From assembly GCA_036785325.1 (NCBI GenBank), contig JAXIVH010000013.1, forward strand, positions 10,387,455 to 10,451,454: a stretch of DNA of 64,000 nucleotides. The letters run 5' to 3'. The stretch is from Urophycis tenuis. Lineage: Eukaryota; Chordata; Actinopteri; Gadiformes; Phycidae. Shown here one piece after another: positions 24,653-49,000 of this stretch. The notes below the pieces were generated by a model that worked only from the letters and a program-made list of their open reading frames with translations, was not told the origin of the DNA and did not search any database. Position 1 is the stretch's first letter. Each line of letters begins with the position of its first letter. A program made the translations under genes and the position numbers.

Positions 24653-26575
24653 GGAGCAGGCAGGGGAGTAGACCTTGCGTGCACTTTTGGCATTTGGCAC
24701 ACAAGGCCATAGCAATGTTGCTTTGAGGCGAGTGACATATTCTATAATCCTCACCCATGTCCTGTATCGATTTACTTTCTGAGGAAAAAAAGGGTGTCGT
24801 TCCTCTCCATGTCTGCATTCCACGTGAACGTTGTTAACATGACTTTTCTTTTTTCCGAACATAGGTTTTACATTGCTGTACATTTCCATGTGAATTCCAT
24901 TCCATAACCATGTCATTTTTCATTGTAGTGTCATTTTTGTAGATACACATATAGATTCAAGATTCAAGTATCTTTATTGTCAAGTGTGCTACATGGCAGG
25001 CATATAGCACAGATGAAATTGCAGTCCTCTCAGACCTGCGGTGCAAAATGAACAAATGGACAAACAAACAGACAAACGGACATTGTACAGACAAAAACAT
25101 AGAAACACAGAAAAGTACGAAAAAAAGTGAGGTAGTGCGTTGAAAATTGAAAATTGAATAGTGCAAAATAGTGCAAAATATATTTAAAACAGTCAAAAGA
25201 CAATTCTAAGGTGTCAGTCAGGATGAGAGTTTGTGAGTGGTGGTGGGAGGGTGATGGTCTGAGGTGGGTGCAAGGTTAAGAGTCTGTGGCAGGGGGGCAG
25301 GGGGGGGGGGGCAGAGCAGGGAGGGAGTTGAGCCTCCGGACAGCCTGGTGAAAGAAGCTGTCCTTGAGCCTGCTGGTTCTGGCCCGGAGACTCCGCAGTC
25401 TCCTCCCCGACGGCAGAAGACTGAAGATACTGTGGGATGGGTGGGTGGGGTCACCAGCAATCGTGATGGCTTTGCTGGTGAGGCGGGTGGTGTAAATGTC
25501 CAAGATGGGGGGGAGAGAGACACCGATGATCCTCTCAGCTGCTCTCACTATGCGCTGCAGTGTCTTGCGGCAGAACACGGTGCAGGCACGTTACCACACA
25601 GTGATTCAGCTGGTCAGGAGGCTCTCGATGGTGCCTCTGTAGAAGGTGTGCATGATGGTGGATGAGGCCCCAGCTCTTTTTAGTTTGCGGAGAAAGTACA
25701 GGCGTTGGTGGGCTTTTTTGGCCAGTGATGCGGTGTTGTGGTTCCAGTCTTCGGAGATGTGCACACCCAGGAACTTGGTGCTGCTCAACCTCTCCACTGT
25801 AGCATCGTTGATGATCAGTGGAGCATGCTGTGTGTGCATTCTCCTGAAGTCCACAACAATCTCCTTCGTCTTCTCCACATTCAGACGGAGATTGTTGTCC
25901 TTGCACCACGTAGCCAGCCTGTACAGCCTGTATATTGTAATAAATGTACTTTCAATGATATGCACCTTTCAGACCATAATATTGCAAATGTTTTTTGTTT
26001 TTTTTAACTAAAAATGTCATTGCGATTGTATAGAATGTTGAGGACCTCAATCAGAAAAGTTGTCTTCACATTTTATGGAAGAGTGGTATGATTTGATTGA
26101 AGTTACTTATACAAGCATAACCCTTATAGTAATTTTCAAATCCATATAAACTGATTGAACCTAATATCCTAAGTAATGGCAATGTTATGGATTGATACGA
26201 ATGCAGCTTTAATGTATACTCCTTAAAAAAAAAAACACACTTACAGAGGGTCAATTATGCACTTTGCAAGGAGAGTTGTGAAAAAATGGGCCGTTTTGCT
26301 TTGCGTAATAAATGATTATAAATAACTTGCCGTTTTGTCATCAATACTCATTTCACATTCTCACAGTTATCTAAACATTGATAAGACATTGATAAATGTC
26401 AAGCATGTTCTGTATAATTTAGTAAATATTCCAATACATTCCCAATGTTCATGCCTGGAAGAACCTTGCTATACGATGTCAGTCACCCCTAAAGTGGACC
26501 GTGACACCCTTTGTCCGGGCCTTGGGTGAACCGTACCTCACCGTGCACTTGATTCACCCACCAGGCCGGAGCAGG
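24653..26575. repeat. Tandem duplication, copy 2, split by a LINE
   Basis: Second copy of the 935-bp unit. It is interrupted by an insert at 24954-25930. After removing the insert and one copy of a 4-bp duplication, 934 bp remain. The right boundary is ggagcagg at 26568-26575. Confidence 0.93.
24954..25930 (-). mobile_element. 5'-truncated L2/CR1-like LINE fragment
   Basis: On the minus strand the frames 25965-25606 and 25578-25276 encode the last part of a non-LTR reverse transcriptase ORF (NLRLNVEKTKEIVVDFRR, FLGVHISEDWNHN, LKRAGASSTIMHTFYRGTIE, then SGRRLRSLRARTSRLKDSF). A one-base shift and frame change separate the two parts, so it is defective. The 3' end (plus-strand left end) is a tandem gattcaagattcaag tail of the kind used by L2-like elements, preceded by aataaagat. 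The 5' end is truncated at 25930. It is flanked by tata on both sides (24950-24953 and 25931-25934). L2/CR1-like is the best clade guess from the tail and ORF style. Confidence 0.85.
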
Positions 26576-26749
26576 CATCGTACAAGTTGACCCAGAGTCG
26601 TTGAGTCCATATTTGTTTGGCTGACGTTACCTTGAATGTTAACCCCCTGCCTCCATGTCACACCACATGCACATCCCGCATTGACTCGCCACAGGTGCAG
26701 TGAGCGGCTTGACCGATAAAAGCAGGACGTGGATCGGCGGGGGGGGGTT

Positions 26750-28840
26750 TGTGTCAGTTCCACTTCCTGTTGAGCGCCCAAGGCTCCACACAGAGAGTTT
26801 AGACTCCGCCGACTCCGTCTGCGAGGAGGATGTGTCTGTGTTGTTTATTTATAAACCAATGTTGATGCTTTTATGCCGGGGGGAGGGGGGGGTTCTGATT
26901 GGTGGGTTTGGAGTTGTTTTGTTTTGACAGTTGGCTGCCCTCTAAGGCCGCCATTAGCGTGGATGAATTTGTCCTGAAGCATGGGTCAGCGTTCTCAAGT
27001 AAGACAGCCTATGCTAGTTCCAGGCTTTCTCATGCCTGTAGGCCTAAACAAGACATTTATACTCTGCGGTGCAACAGTCTCCGAGTAGGCCGAGGGGTGG
27101 GAAGGTTTAACGAGGATGAGGGAGGTCATGTGGGGACCCTCTTTACGATCAAGGGCGAACCGTTGGCAGCGGATGTCACTGCGGCCGTGAAGAGGAAGTT
27201 TGGGGAAAGGGGTTGAACCTAACGCCCGTCACCCGAGTTGAACCCGAGGCCTACAGGAGTCATTTGGGTTCAGTCTTGCTGAGCAGCAGCTCCTTTACTC
27301 ATACCGGGCACGCTCCCGTCAGAGTTGTTTGAGGCTTGGGGGGAGGGGTCTTGGCACCCCGGTATTCATTAGCTTCCCTCCCTCCCTAGCTAACACCCTC
27401 CACCGGGCACCGGGAGTTGGTTTAGTTGCTTGGTCATGAATTCAGATCTATCAAAGCAGGTTCCCATGACCTTGTGGGAAAAGGACATATATTTTCCCTT
27501 GGCCGGACGATTGCCTTCAGTACACTTGATGGCCTTTGGAATGTGTGACGCACCGACCGCCTTCCAGAGGCTTGTAAATATTGTGCTGGCGGGGGGTGGG
27601 GGGGTGACTTGGATGACCAGTTTGGATGACTTGTCCATTTACTCCGAGTCGTGGGGGTCTTAACATGGAGTAAATAGCCACTGTGTTGGATGAATGGGAA
27701 TTGCTGGAAGCCACGGCGGTAGAGGTGGACGCCATGGTTGAGGCTCCGTACCCTAGTCTAGGAAGGAACTGGCGATGGGCTTTCGGGCATGGCAGGTTTA
27801 CTACGGGGTGGTCTGCAGTCATTGCTCAGCTGTGGCCTCGCCCCTAAAGGCACTACCCAGGCCCCCTGAAGTCAGGTTTTTGTGGGTCGGACCGACACCA
27901 GCGCGCCTTCAAGCAGAGCGCTCCTCAAGCCCGCTCACCAACACTCCCGTTCACGCGGCGGCGCCATGCTCATTTCTGTTGCCATCTGACGCGAGTGACG
28001 GCAGGGGCCGGGGGAGGTGTCACTACAGGGTGGGTCCCTGATGCTGTACAGCATCCGGGAAATGAGGCAATGGCATTGGTGCTAGCATGGAGTCATTTTG
28101 AGGTGCGTGTCGGCCGGTCGAGTGTCCTGGCGGTTGTGTGTGTGTGTGTATGTGTGTTTGTGTGTGTGTATGTGTGTTTGTGTGTGTGTATGTGTGTGCG
28201 TGTGTGTATGGGTGTGTGTGTGTGTGCTGGTGTGGATCATAACCCTCCCGTGTCTTCACATCCACTGCGCCACGCAGACCGGAGGCAAATGCGACGGTCG
28301 CTGGCTTCGATAGGCCTTCAGGCGTCGAGCGCTGGGCGTGTCCGCGGCAGGGATAACGTTCTGGCAGGTCGTTGCACGTTTATTTGGGGGGGGGGGGGGG
28401 GGGGGGGTATGATTCACTCATTCATCCTATTGTTTTTCTTTCCTGCAAATATTGGCTCCTCGCGGGCTTGTTTCGGTTCCACTTCCTAATGAGCGACCGA
28501 TGCTCTGGATGGATGGAGAGAGAGCGAGAGGACTCCGCCCGCTGGCTCCATGTTGTTTGGTTACAAACCCATGTTGTTGCCTTCTATGGGAGGGAGATCT
28601 CTGGTAGTGCTCGTAGTTTTTCGGGTTTTGTTTTGGTCGTTCGGGGAGCATGGCAGTACCCCGGCGGTCCACGGCGAGTTCGGCCGACCTTCCTGCCTTC
28701 TGCTGTTTTTGGCCGATCTCCAGCCTCCGGTTGTGTGTGTGTGTGTCCCTGCGCTGGGAGTCGTGTGGTCGTGGTTCCAAATAAACCTAAAACCTAGACA
28801 CACAAGTGTGATCCACTTGCGTGTCTAATATACAGGTATG
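26750..28840 (+). mobile_element. Decayed Ty3/gypsy-type LTR retrotransposon
   Basis: Two diverged similar segments, about 26757-26935 and 28475-28660, share ttccacttcct, actccgcc, an aaaccaatgttg/aaacccatgttg block and a ttttgttttg block in the same order, so they look like old LTRs; the right one extends to an aataaa at about 28781. Between them, around 27430-27660, is a remnant of a gypsy-type reverse transcriptase with an FGMCDAPTAFQRL block and a LDDLSIYS block. A possible RNase H-type remnant lies near 27780-28130. Frames are broken by stops and shifts, and a (TG)n array and a G-run sit inside. It is not functional. Exact ends are not resolved. Confidence 0.65.
28133..28230. repeat. Interrupted (TG)n array
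   Basis: TG repeats broken at intervals by TATG and TTTG, giving a 20-bp-scale pattern inside the decayed LTR element. Confidence 0.9.
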
Positions 28841-30015
28841 ATGCGCCTCAACGGTGAGCTGCATGGGGAAGTGGTCGCGACACGGCGTCACACGCCGCAG
28901 CCCCAATGTGTGTAGAAATGTGCAGTGGCGTTTCATTGTTTGCATTGTACGACAATATAATATAATATGACAACGTCATATTAAATAAACTGGAGATTTG
29001 CGGTCAGAGGTTTTTTCTGAGACATTTTCTAGGTTTTAATGGACTCGTTGACCTACCAGGAGGCCATCGGAAGCCAACAAGCGCCGTGGACTCTACATCC
29101 CAGGGATTGTGTGAGAGCTTCTTGCATGTCACATTCCAGCATAAACAAGCAGAAAAGTTGACACTCCAGGCTGTAACCACATGATGTGGAGTGTCACTTT
29201 AACCGTTGAAACCACAGTCAAAAGTGGAGAGGAAGTTAAAAGAGGAAGCACTTTTTCACCTTTTTTTTTTACACAGAAAGTGGTTTTCATTAACGATCAT
29301 AATATTGTCCTTGATATAGGCCTGTCTGGTCTATGAGAAGTGGACTCAGAATCAATCCAACTCACACCATTGCTACCATTATGACCTTTTAAAAGCAGCA
29401 GACCTACATGGTCTAAAAACCATTCTGTCCACTCAGCGCTGAGTAGACTTTTCCAATTATCTTAAAATGGTCTTGCTTGCGCTAGACCACATTCTGAAGA
29501 GGGGCTTTGTCAAATAGATTTATCATCTAAGAGACAGAGAACTTGGCAAAGATTAGATGTTCCCGCCACAGTCTGTGACTCCTTTCGAAGTTGGAATACA
29601 AAAGGCTGTTCTCAAACAGCAGAACTTCTACATCCTTAGTTTCTTGAAATCATGTTTAGTGCCACAACACATAGTCCTGCTCATAAGGTTCCAGGTGCAA
29701 TAAAACATGGTGTGCTGTTCCTGTGACAGGAAGCTGAAATTAGTCATTTGTTAGAAAATTGAGAGAAGGGTAATGTCCCTTATGTTGAATTACACTTTTT
29801 ACCTCCCACCAGATGGATTGTTTGATTAGCTGAAAAAAATAATAGTAAGTATTTAATCACAAAGGGTAATCACATAATGCATTCGCATAATATATCCACA
29901 TAACCCTTTATGTTGCTGTCCGTGTTTTGGCACCACCTTGTACTGCTGTGGCAGCCATTTCCTGTGAGACCTTGTCAGTAAATTTTGGCTTGCCAGGACT
30001 GTGCCGCTGCTGCTG

Positions 30016-30018
<3 letters not shown>

Positions 30019-30090
<72 letters not shown>

Positions 30091-30118
30091 GGTGTGTGTG
30101 TGTGTGTGTGTGAGTGTT

Positions 30119-30169
<51 letters not shown>

Positions 30170-30206
30170 AAGAGAGAGTGTTGGTGTGTGTGAGAGAGAG
30201 AGTGTT

Positions 30207-30245
<39 letters not shown>
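30019..30245. repeat. Compound (TG)n / (GA)n microsatellite
   Basis: Long TG blocks separated by tgttggtg and by short GA-rich blocks, so the array has a second, longer period. Confidence 0.95.
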
Positions 30246-30248
<3 letters not shown>

Positions 30249-31765
30249 CGTGCGTGTGTGCGTGCGTGCCTGGCGGGGCATATGAGTGGAATGTTTAGTA
30301 GATGCCAAAAAGTGTTTCAATAAATGAATGAGGACGGACTCAGTAACGCGGTAGGCGGGAATGAAACGTTTCCCTCGTTGACAATATATGATGGTTAATT
30401 GTGGTGCTTTTACTCATAGTCTAAAATTTTAGGTAGATATTATTAAATGTTGGGTGGGAATGAACATTCAATTTGTATTGTGCATATCGTAGTCTGCGTA
30501 TTGCTTGGTTAGCCCTGTTTGACACGTTGGCCAACGTAAAATAGGAATTCTTGCAACAGACAAATGTTTTACATGTCAATGTTCCCTCAGATTCCACAGG
30601 GAAATTTGAGACAATTTGGGAGTGGTATGGAAAGCTGCAATGTCAATGAATGTGCAGACAAACGAGTTGTTGGTTCCAACACGCTTACAACAAGAATCCC
30701 CCTACAGCACGGGGGATGGGAAGGAAAATCTCCGGAATTCAACCCAACATGTTTCCTTATTATGTAACACGCTAAGTCTCAAAGTCCGTGATCGGTCGCT
30801 CGGTCGTAAGCTGTTGTTTTTACAAAAGCAGTAATGGCCTCTATCTAACAGTGACACAATATAACGGATGTTATTTTTTAGTGTAAAATCCTACAAATAT
30901 ATTTCCATCCACAACCCTCATTATTGTAAGATTGTAAAAACATCATATCAGAGTGTTTAGGTGTAACCATCTTACCAATAACTAATACCATTAACTTATC
31001 TCTAGTTATTAAAATGCATTATATACTTGTATATATTGTCATTGAAAGCATGATATATATAGATATAATTTTCACGAAAGCATTGTTTTGTAGGCTTATC
31101 AAGTAATATTGACTTGAAAATGTGCACGTACACTGGAGTATTAGCCACATCGCCACCTGGTGGCAGATCGTATATGTGACATTCACAGTTGGCAGGTAAA
31201 TTGGTTAGTTAGTTTAAATTGGTTGATTAGTTAGGTCAGTAGTTAGTCCGTCGATTGGTTAGTTCGTTAGTTAGTTAGCTAGCTAGTTATTTAGTTAGCT
31301 GGTGAGTGAGTAGGTTTGTGTATGGGTTCCTGAGCAACGCAGTTTGTGAGCAAGGAAAAAGTAGGCCTATGGGTGCCTAGCTACTTCCCTTTCCTACTTT
31401 GCACTCAGCGTTTAAGACTTCCTTCCAGGTCCCCAAACCATTGCCATGCTATGCTCACTTATTGCAGGTCAGCCTTGAGAGCACTATCGTACCGGATATC
31501 CGGTAGTATACCTCTTATCTGTAAGTTTGTTTGTGTGTGAGAAAAGCGCGAGAAAGCAAAGATTATCTTACCTGCAATGTTAAGTATTGACCTGTTGGCC
31601 TAGTAAATTCAGTAGGCCTATATAGGATAAGAATAGGTCAGGGTAAGGAAGTGGAAAGCATAGAGAGAAGCTCTATGAATGGGTTTATCATGCTACAATA
31701 TTGCCAGTTCAGTACTTCAAAAATATTGCTTTACCTTTACAAAGGTAAAGCAATAACAGATCATC

Positions 31766-31802
<37 letters not shown>

Positions 31803-31904
31803 AGCTAAATACCAAATATGAGGAAACAAGTAACCATGTTGTTCTGCAGCCATCTTGAAGATAGGAGAGTTGCCAAGCACTCTTGCGTCTGAGGAAAAGA
31901 GGTC

Positions 31905-31905
<1 letters not shown>

Positions 31906-31983
<78 letters not shown>
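31906..31983. repeat. (TG)n array
   Basis: About 38 TG units in the spacer upstream of exosc6's 3' end. Confidence 0.95.
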
Positions 31984-31984
<1 letters not shown>

Positions 31985-32149
31985 ATCTGAGGCAGACCAG
32001 TTCGTTTGCCACGGCTGTAACGGCAGCCGTCTTGTACCACCAGTGGCTCCTACAGCAGGGGTATAAGCGTCCACAAAAGCCATTTGTGGACATTCCCCGT
32101 GAAAATCTCACCTAATATGAGAGCTCAGCATATAGACATCAATCTAGAT

Positions 32150-32420
32150 AATTCGTTCATAGTCGGACTTTTAACGGCATGTATACTCAGCAATCGGATC
32201 TGAATCGGATTTTGCATTCTGCGCATGCACAGCGCCATTCTGCGCATGAGCAGCGCCACATAGCGTCCGGAGTCAGCAATGCTCCGGCTGTTAATCCGAT
32301 TCTCTGTACGGCATGTATACTCGGACAAGTGATCCGGTCTTACGCATGATCTGATCTGATCCGATCAGAAATTCGAATTTCTTGCTGCATGTAAACGTAC
32401 TGAGTGATTTAGATACGAAT
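32150..32420. mobile_element. Possible short nonautonomous element
   Basis: The block repeats ggcatgtatactc twice (about 32176 and 32311) and ends in gcatgtaaacgtactg, with tcggat/atccga inverted words throughout. This style is common in fish short DNA elements, but ends and target duplications are not resolved. Confidence 0.3.
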
Positions 32421-33099
32421 CACATATCTATCTGATTAAATTACAATCTGTAGTACTGGAAGGCGGGTATACTGTACATTCGCGACATCTGCTGGTCAAG
32501 CTTGTAGTTGAAAATCAACGATGGCAACAATTTGTTGCCCTTGACAGAGAGCGGGTACAAAATTACGCCTAAACGTAAAGAAGGCTATTCATTTGGAAGA
32601 ATGACTTCCACTACAGGACACCCAACCTGTAAATTACATATAGCATACACCACCCACCAAGTACAGCAGACAATTGATCAATTGTTATTTTGTTCTTCAT
32701 TTTATATTTATGATATACATTTTCTTGTTTAGAAAATGCTTTCAATGACAATCAGTATTTAAAAAAAAATCAATATCAGTGTGATATTTAAATTGGTATG
32801 GTTACTCATCTTGGTCAGCAAATAAAAATGAATTTAATCAAGGTGTAAAGGAATAAGGAATCAATTAACAAAGATATTTTAAAAAACGTATGAAACTTGT
32901 CCATGACCATGACTAAGACTACATGTACACCATAGACTGGGATAGAGGCCCTAGAACTGCCCAACTTTCTGAACCATGAGTTGGGATCAGACAGGGATCA
33001 TGTCAAACCAAATAACCAATTGCAATTCAATAATGGGATAGAGGATAGTGTGGGTGTTCTCGACTTATTGATGGCAAGACATATTCATACAGAATGCAC

Positions 33100-33105
33100 T
33101 TTATT
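33100..33105 (-). terminator. AATAAA, exosc6 polyadenylation signal
   Basis: TTTATT on the plus strand is AATAAA on the coding strand, about 135 bp after the exosc6 stop codon, a normal spacing for a short 3'UTR. Confidence 0.5.
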
Positions 33106-33237
33106 TTTTCAATCTATCAAAGTGCCAGATAATGTTAAAAAATGAGACTACATGAAAGACAGTCTGACGAAACACGTCAAAAGAATGGTGAAGCAAAACC
33201 GGAAACGGCCAACGCGGTGGAGTACTGCGTTTGCCCG

Positions 33238-34293
33238 TCAGCTCTCTGACGGCGGAGGGGCTGCTCCACGCACAGCCTTGACCAGTGCTTGCTGGATCAC
33301 AGGGTAAAGTTTGTAGCATCCCTCGATGCATGTACGCACCCCTGCCGTCAGGGTACCCTCGGCCATCTCTCCTTCCGACTGGAGCCCGGAAATCTGATTC
33401 AAGCTGGGGAGAAAGGCCACCGTCAGGCTGCCCTGGTTCTCCCCGCTGCCCCAGCAGCTGCCGCTCTCTTCCAGGAAAGTGGGGTCAATCAGGTACGAGG
33501 CGCCGTCCTGCCGAATGGAGCAACCGAGCACCAGGTCGTACATCTCGATCCCGGCGTCGGCCAGGGCCAGGGACGCGCATGTGATGGCGTGAGCCAGGGC
33601 GGAACCGTTGTTCTCAAGGACCATCACGTTGACGTCAATCTGCGAGCGGGGGTACTTATGGAGGCACACTGCTGGCTGCAGACTCTCCAGTACCATCAGG
33701 GACAGGTCTTTCTCCTGACTACCCTGGATCCAGGCACCCCTCTCCGGGCAGGAGAATGGGGCAAAACGCATGTCTGCGAACAACCTGCACAAAACATGTG
33801 ACCATACAAAAAGAACAAAAAACAGAAACGATTAAGTTGTGAACAAGCACATATTTTGTGAACAAACTATATTTTATTATCATTACATTCTACTTGGCAA
33901 GTAGGTCTAAACAAAGTACTGCGGGACCCATTATGATGAAACACTAACAACACAAATGGACATCCCCACAAAGAATCGATGAAAATATTAGGCGAATATG
34001 TTATGTTATCAATACCTCCCGCATTTCATATCCGTCTCATCTTTTCGCTCTGTTTCCTTTGGGCCGTAAACACAACAAATGAGCTTCGTGTTTCCAGCCT
34101 CGATGTATGCCGATCCTTTCGCTTGGCTTACAAGTCCACAACGGACAAAAACTGGTCGGACATCGACTTGATCACGATTCCTACCATCTGCTCTGGTGCC
34201 GTCCGTGGGCAAAGATGTTTCTGGTTTGCAGATAAACCTAGACAAACTTTGTGACACTTCAGGGCCTCTTATTCTTTTTGTGTCAGTCGGCAT
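33238..34293 (-). CDS. exosc6: Exosome component 6 (MTR3 homologue), two exons
   Basis: Exons 34293-34016 and 33784-33238 join in phase 2 across a 231-bp GT-AG intron and give 274 aa, close to the 272 aa of the human protein as I remember it. EXOSC6 is one of six RNase PH-like subunits forming the ring of the RNA exosome in nucleus and cytoplasm; in animals the ring guides RNA and is not itself catalytic. Visible matches: MPTDTKRIRGPE start, VRCGLVSQAKGSAYIEAGNT (beta strands of the RNase PH fold), FAPFSC, YPRSQIDVNVMVLENNGSAL, ALADAGIEMYDLVLGCSIRQ and a conserved tail (GCYKLYPVIQQALVKAVRG). The gene lies head-to-head with aars1. AARS1 and EXOSC6 are neighbours in human too, which supports the call. 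Confidence 0.95.
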
Positions 34294-35693
34294 TTTGAAC
34301 CAAAGAGTACAGTATCCCCTCAGCGTGGTAGGTAGTTACTACAGTTGCTCTACCTCAAAATATGTCCCCACTGAAACAAAATACATGAAAATAGTTCTGG
34401 TCTGATTTGGCACCTGCCATTGGTCAAAAATATTGCATTAGTTTATTAATGAACTGATCAAAATTGTATAACTTCAGGAACGGACGATCTAAAATAAATG
34501 GATTAGTTTAGATTGCAAAGCAAATCGTGAATTGTGACTAGTATGTATACTAGTAAGTATGCGTTCTATTCTACATTAAATATTTATTATCTCCAATATA
34601 GATAGTAAAAATTCGTAAAGTATGAAATATAGACTATAGAATACATAATATAGAATGTAAAACAGCTCTAATAATGTGTGTTTTTCTTTACCTATTCTCA
34701 TTGCATCAGCCACAGAAAGTCAGTTGGACAGTTGTCTCTTATAGTGAAAACTTGGTTCAATCATAGTATTTTTTCAACAGTATTTTGTTATATTCATGTT
34801 TGCAATGTTATGAAATCATCTGCCGAATAAAACGTGAATTTGTATTGTCATCATGTCTTTTTCATTGCATCAGCCAAAGCTGAAATATACGAGGTGGCGG
34901 GTTGGGTTTTGATGGACGTTGCGTTGCACCCAATAGAGGTTAAGTTTAACCACTATGCCAGTGAAATTGCACCAATGGCGAGGCCTGCTGGACATATGGG
35001 CGTGTTTCCTCCCTGCGTCTTCCTTGTCAATTCACCAGCGTGGCTGAAGCTGTGTGGAAGCGGTTACTGCACCATTCTACGAGAATATCAACTTCTGTGA
35101 GTATGAGATGCATATCGCGCAGTTGGTTTCATTACCCAATCAATGCGGCTCTATCAACTAGACGCGTAGTATAACTTTGCCTTTTCAGAGGTAACCTGAC
35201 TGACTTGCTAGCTTGCCCGGCTAATTACATTGCTAACTTGACTACCATGTCGGTATTAGAAGATTAGAAACGTTAACAATTTACAAACCTCTGTGCTGAT
35301 ACACTGGCAACATGCACTATTTTGTGTTTTTTTAATTTTATTTCATGATTAACATTGCATTGATATGCAACAGTGATTAAATCTTAAGTCCATTGGTCCT
35401 CTGCGTGTCTGTCAGTGTAATTTTTATTATGAGCAGCCGCCTTATTGGTCGTCAACGGGGCTTCTGCACGTTCTTAATTTACTGCACAACAAATAACTAC
35501 TTATTAACGCTTTTAAGTGTGGCATACAGAAGGCCTTGTCACTTTGCTTGAGGTTGCTAGGGACGTGGTTTTGGTGTTACCAGAGGGACACAAGGGTGTT
35601 TTTCATCTGTTTGCTTTGAAGATTAACCTGGCAGTTGGGTTTCCTGTCCGATGCTTTTCCAATGGTTCCAGAAATGTGGACTACTACTACTAT

Positions 35694-35737
<44 letters not shown>

Positions 35738-36762
35738 ATAGAGGTAGTACCACACTCAGTTAGCATTCAATCAATAATCAGGCAGCTGTATCAAGGGGTG
35801 AAGGTTCAAAATCTGTTATTATATTTGCACATTCTTGGGAATTGGTGCTGTACAATTCATAAAGAGTCTTATGAAAGTTTACCTTCATCCAATGAACATG
35901 GGGAAAGTCTGAAGAAGGCTGTCACTCATCAGGTGTTCAAGGAACAGGGCATCATGCCGAATCAAGAATCAATGATAGTTTGACAAGTTGGAGGTTCAAA
36001 TCTTTGAGTGTAAATAATGCCTTTATCTCGGTCTACTCCTCTACACCGGCCACAGTGTTAGTTTGATTCACTCCGAGTTGGTCGATATGGTCCTATTGCA
36101 AGCGCTGAAGCCCAAGTTAATCACAGGGTGTCCCACCTGAGGTATGAGAGTTTGTGGGAAGAAAGCTCTCAGTGTGTTCATTTGCTTGCACAAGCCACAA
36201 CACGATCACTATGGATGCCTTAGCACTGGACTACAGTCTTGCCTCCAGGGCTATGAGATTTTAACAAGAAGTTCAGCGTTTGTTGGTGATTTTGTATTTC
36301 TGCAAGTTCCGAAAGGTTTTCAATATATGTTCCACTGCCTCTTTAGCCCCAGGTGTTTCTCTGCATACTGATAACGCTTGTGTCGTTGCTTTTGACCCAT
36401 TGGGTGTTGCATTGGTTAAGAGCAATTTTCAGCGCAAACTGACACACAAGCATAAAAGCAACGCTTTCACATCATCTTTAGTTGTAGTCACGTGACGTCT
36501 TGTTGATTTAAAAGTTTGTGTGTGTGACTGTGTGTGTGTGTTTATTTATGTGTACTTTTTGTTGTTGCCATCAGCCATAAGCAGACAACTCCCAGGATTT
36601 AGTTCAGCTGGTTTAACTTGTTGTAGGTTGTAGTCTCGTTCCACATTCTGTGAAACACATGGCATTTAATTGGCTGTTAAAAATGAAAGTGTTCCATGCC
36701 CTGGAGACAGAAGGCTGGCCCCGAAGCTACATGTGTGTCTTGTGTTCTCGCCTCACCCTCAG
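34294..36762. other. Spacer between exosc6 and aars1 (divergent)
   Basis: It must contain the two promoters and any noncoding first exon of aars1, but I cannot place them. It has an (AGT)n array at 35694-35739 and ordinary AT-rich sequence. No other gene is supported. Confidence 0.55.
35694..35739. repeat. (AGT)n trinucleotide array
   Basis: About 15 AGT units preceded by an inverted CTACTACTACTATT block, so a short hairpin is possible. Confidence 0.9.
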
Positions 36763-36776
36763 GAAGCCGGTCTAGA

Positions 36777-48624
<11,848 letters not shown>

Positions 48625-48800
48625 GTAACGGGTCCCGGGTCGTATTGTACACAAATCTGCGTTGTCGTCTTTATCGTCGAGCCGCCTCCCTGGCTCGTTG
48701 CAGAGATGCCCGCGGCTCGCATGTTGTTCACTCTGAAGGGGAAACCGGTGGGGACAAGTCGGCACGGCAGGGGGGGGGGGGGCTTACCTGCACACAGCGA

Positions 48801-49000
48801 NNNNNNNNNNNNNNNNNNNNNNNNNNNNNNNNNNNNNNNNNNNNNNNNNNNNNNNNNNNNNNNNNNNNNNNNNNNNNNNNNNNNNNNNNNNNNNNNNNNN
48901 NNNNNNNNNNNNNNNNNNNNNNNNNNNNNNNNNNNNNNNNNNNNNNNNNNNNNNNNNNNNNNNNNNNNNNNNNNNNNNNNNNNNNNNNNNNNNNNNNNNN
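48801..49000. other. Assembly gap of exactly 200 N
   Basis: A run of 200 undetermined bases, a round number that usually marks a gap of unknown true size. Confidence 0.99.

Larger units (their letters stand above)
28841..33099. other. Intergenic spacer, repeat-rich
   Basis: No gene is supported. Contents: a long compound (TG)n array at 30019-30245 with GAGA interruptions, degenerate TTAG repeats at about 31200-31310, an A-run at 31771-31800, (TG)n at 31906-31983, and a possible short transposon at about 32150-32420. The exosc6 3'UTR ends near 33100. Confidence 0.6.

Noticed and set aside
31200..31310. Telomere-like TTAG repeats
   Set aside because: The repeats are degenerate TTAGT/TTAGC units, not TTAGGG, in a single short block. 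A decayed simple repeat is enough to explain them.
36696..36776. In-frame upstream Met that would extend aars1 by 27 residues
   Set aside because: An acceptor (caccctcag) at 36761-36762 lies inside this extension, and the conserved start MDSM at 36777 matches the start of the human protein.
48702..48760. ARMLFT segment before the gap, resembling the AMLFT block of aars1
   Set aside because: Only four or five residues match, and the following residues do not. It would also be out of order, since the exons that should precede it are absent.
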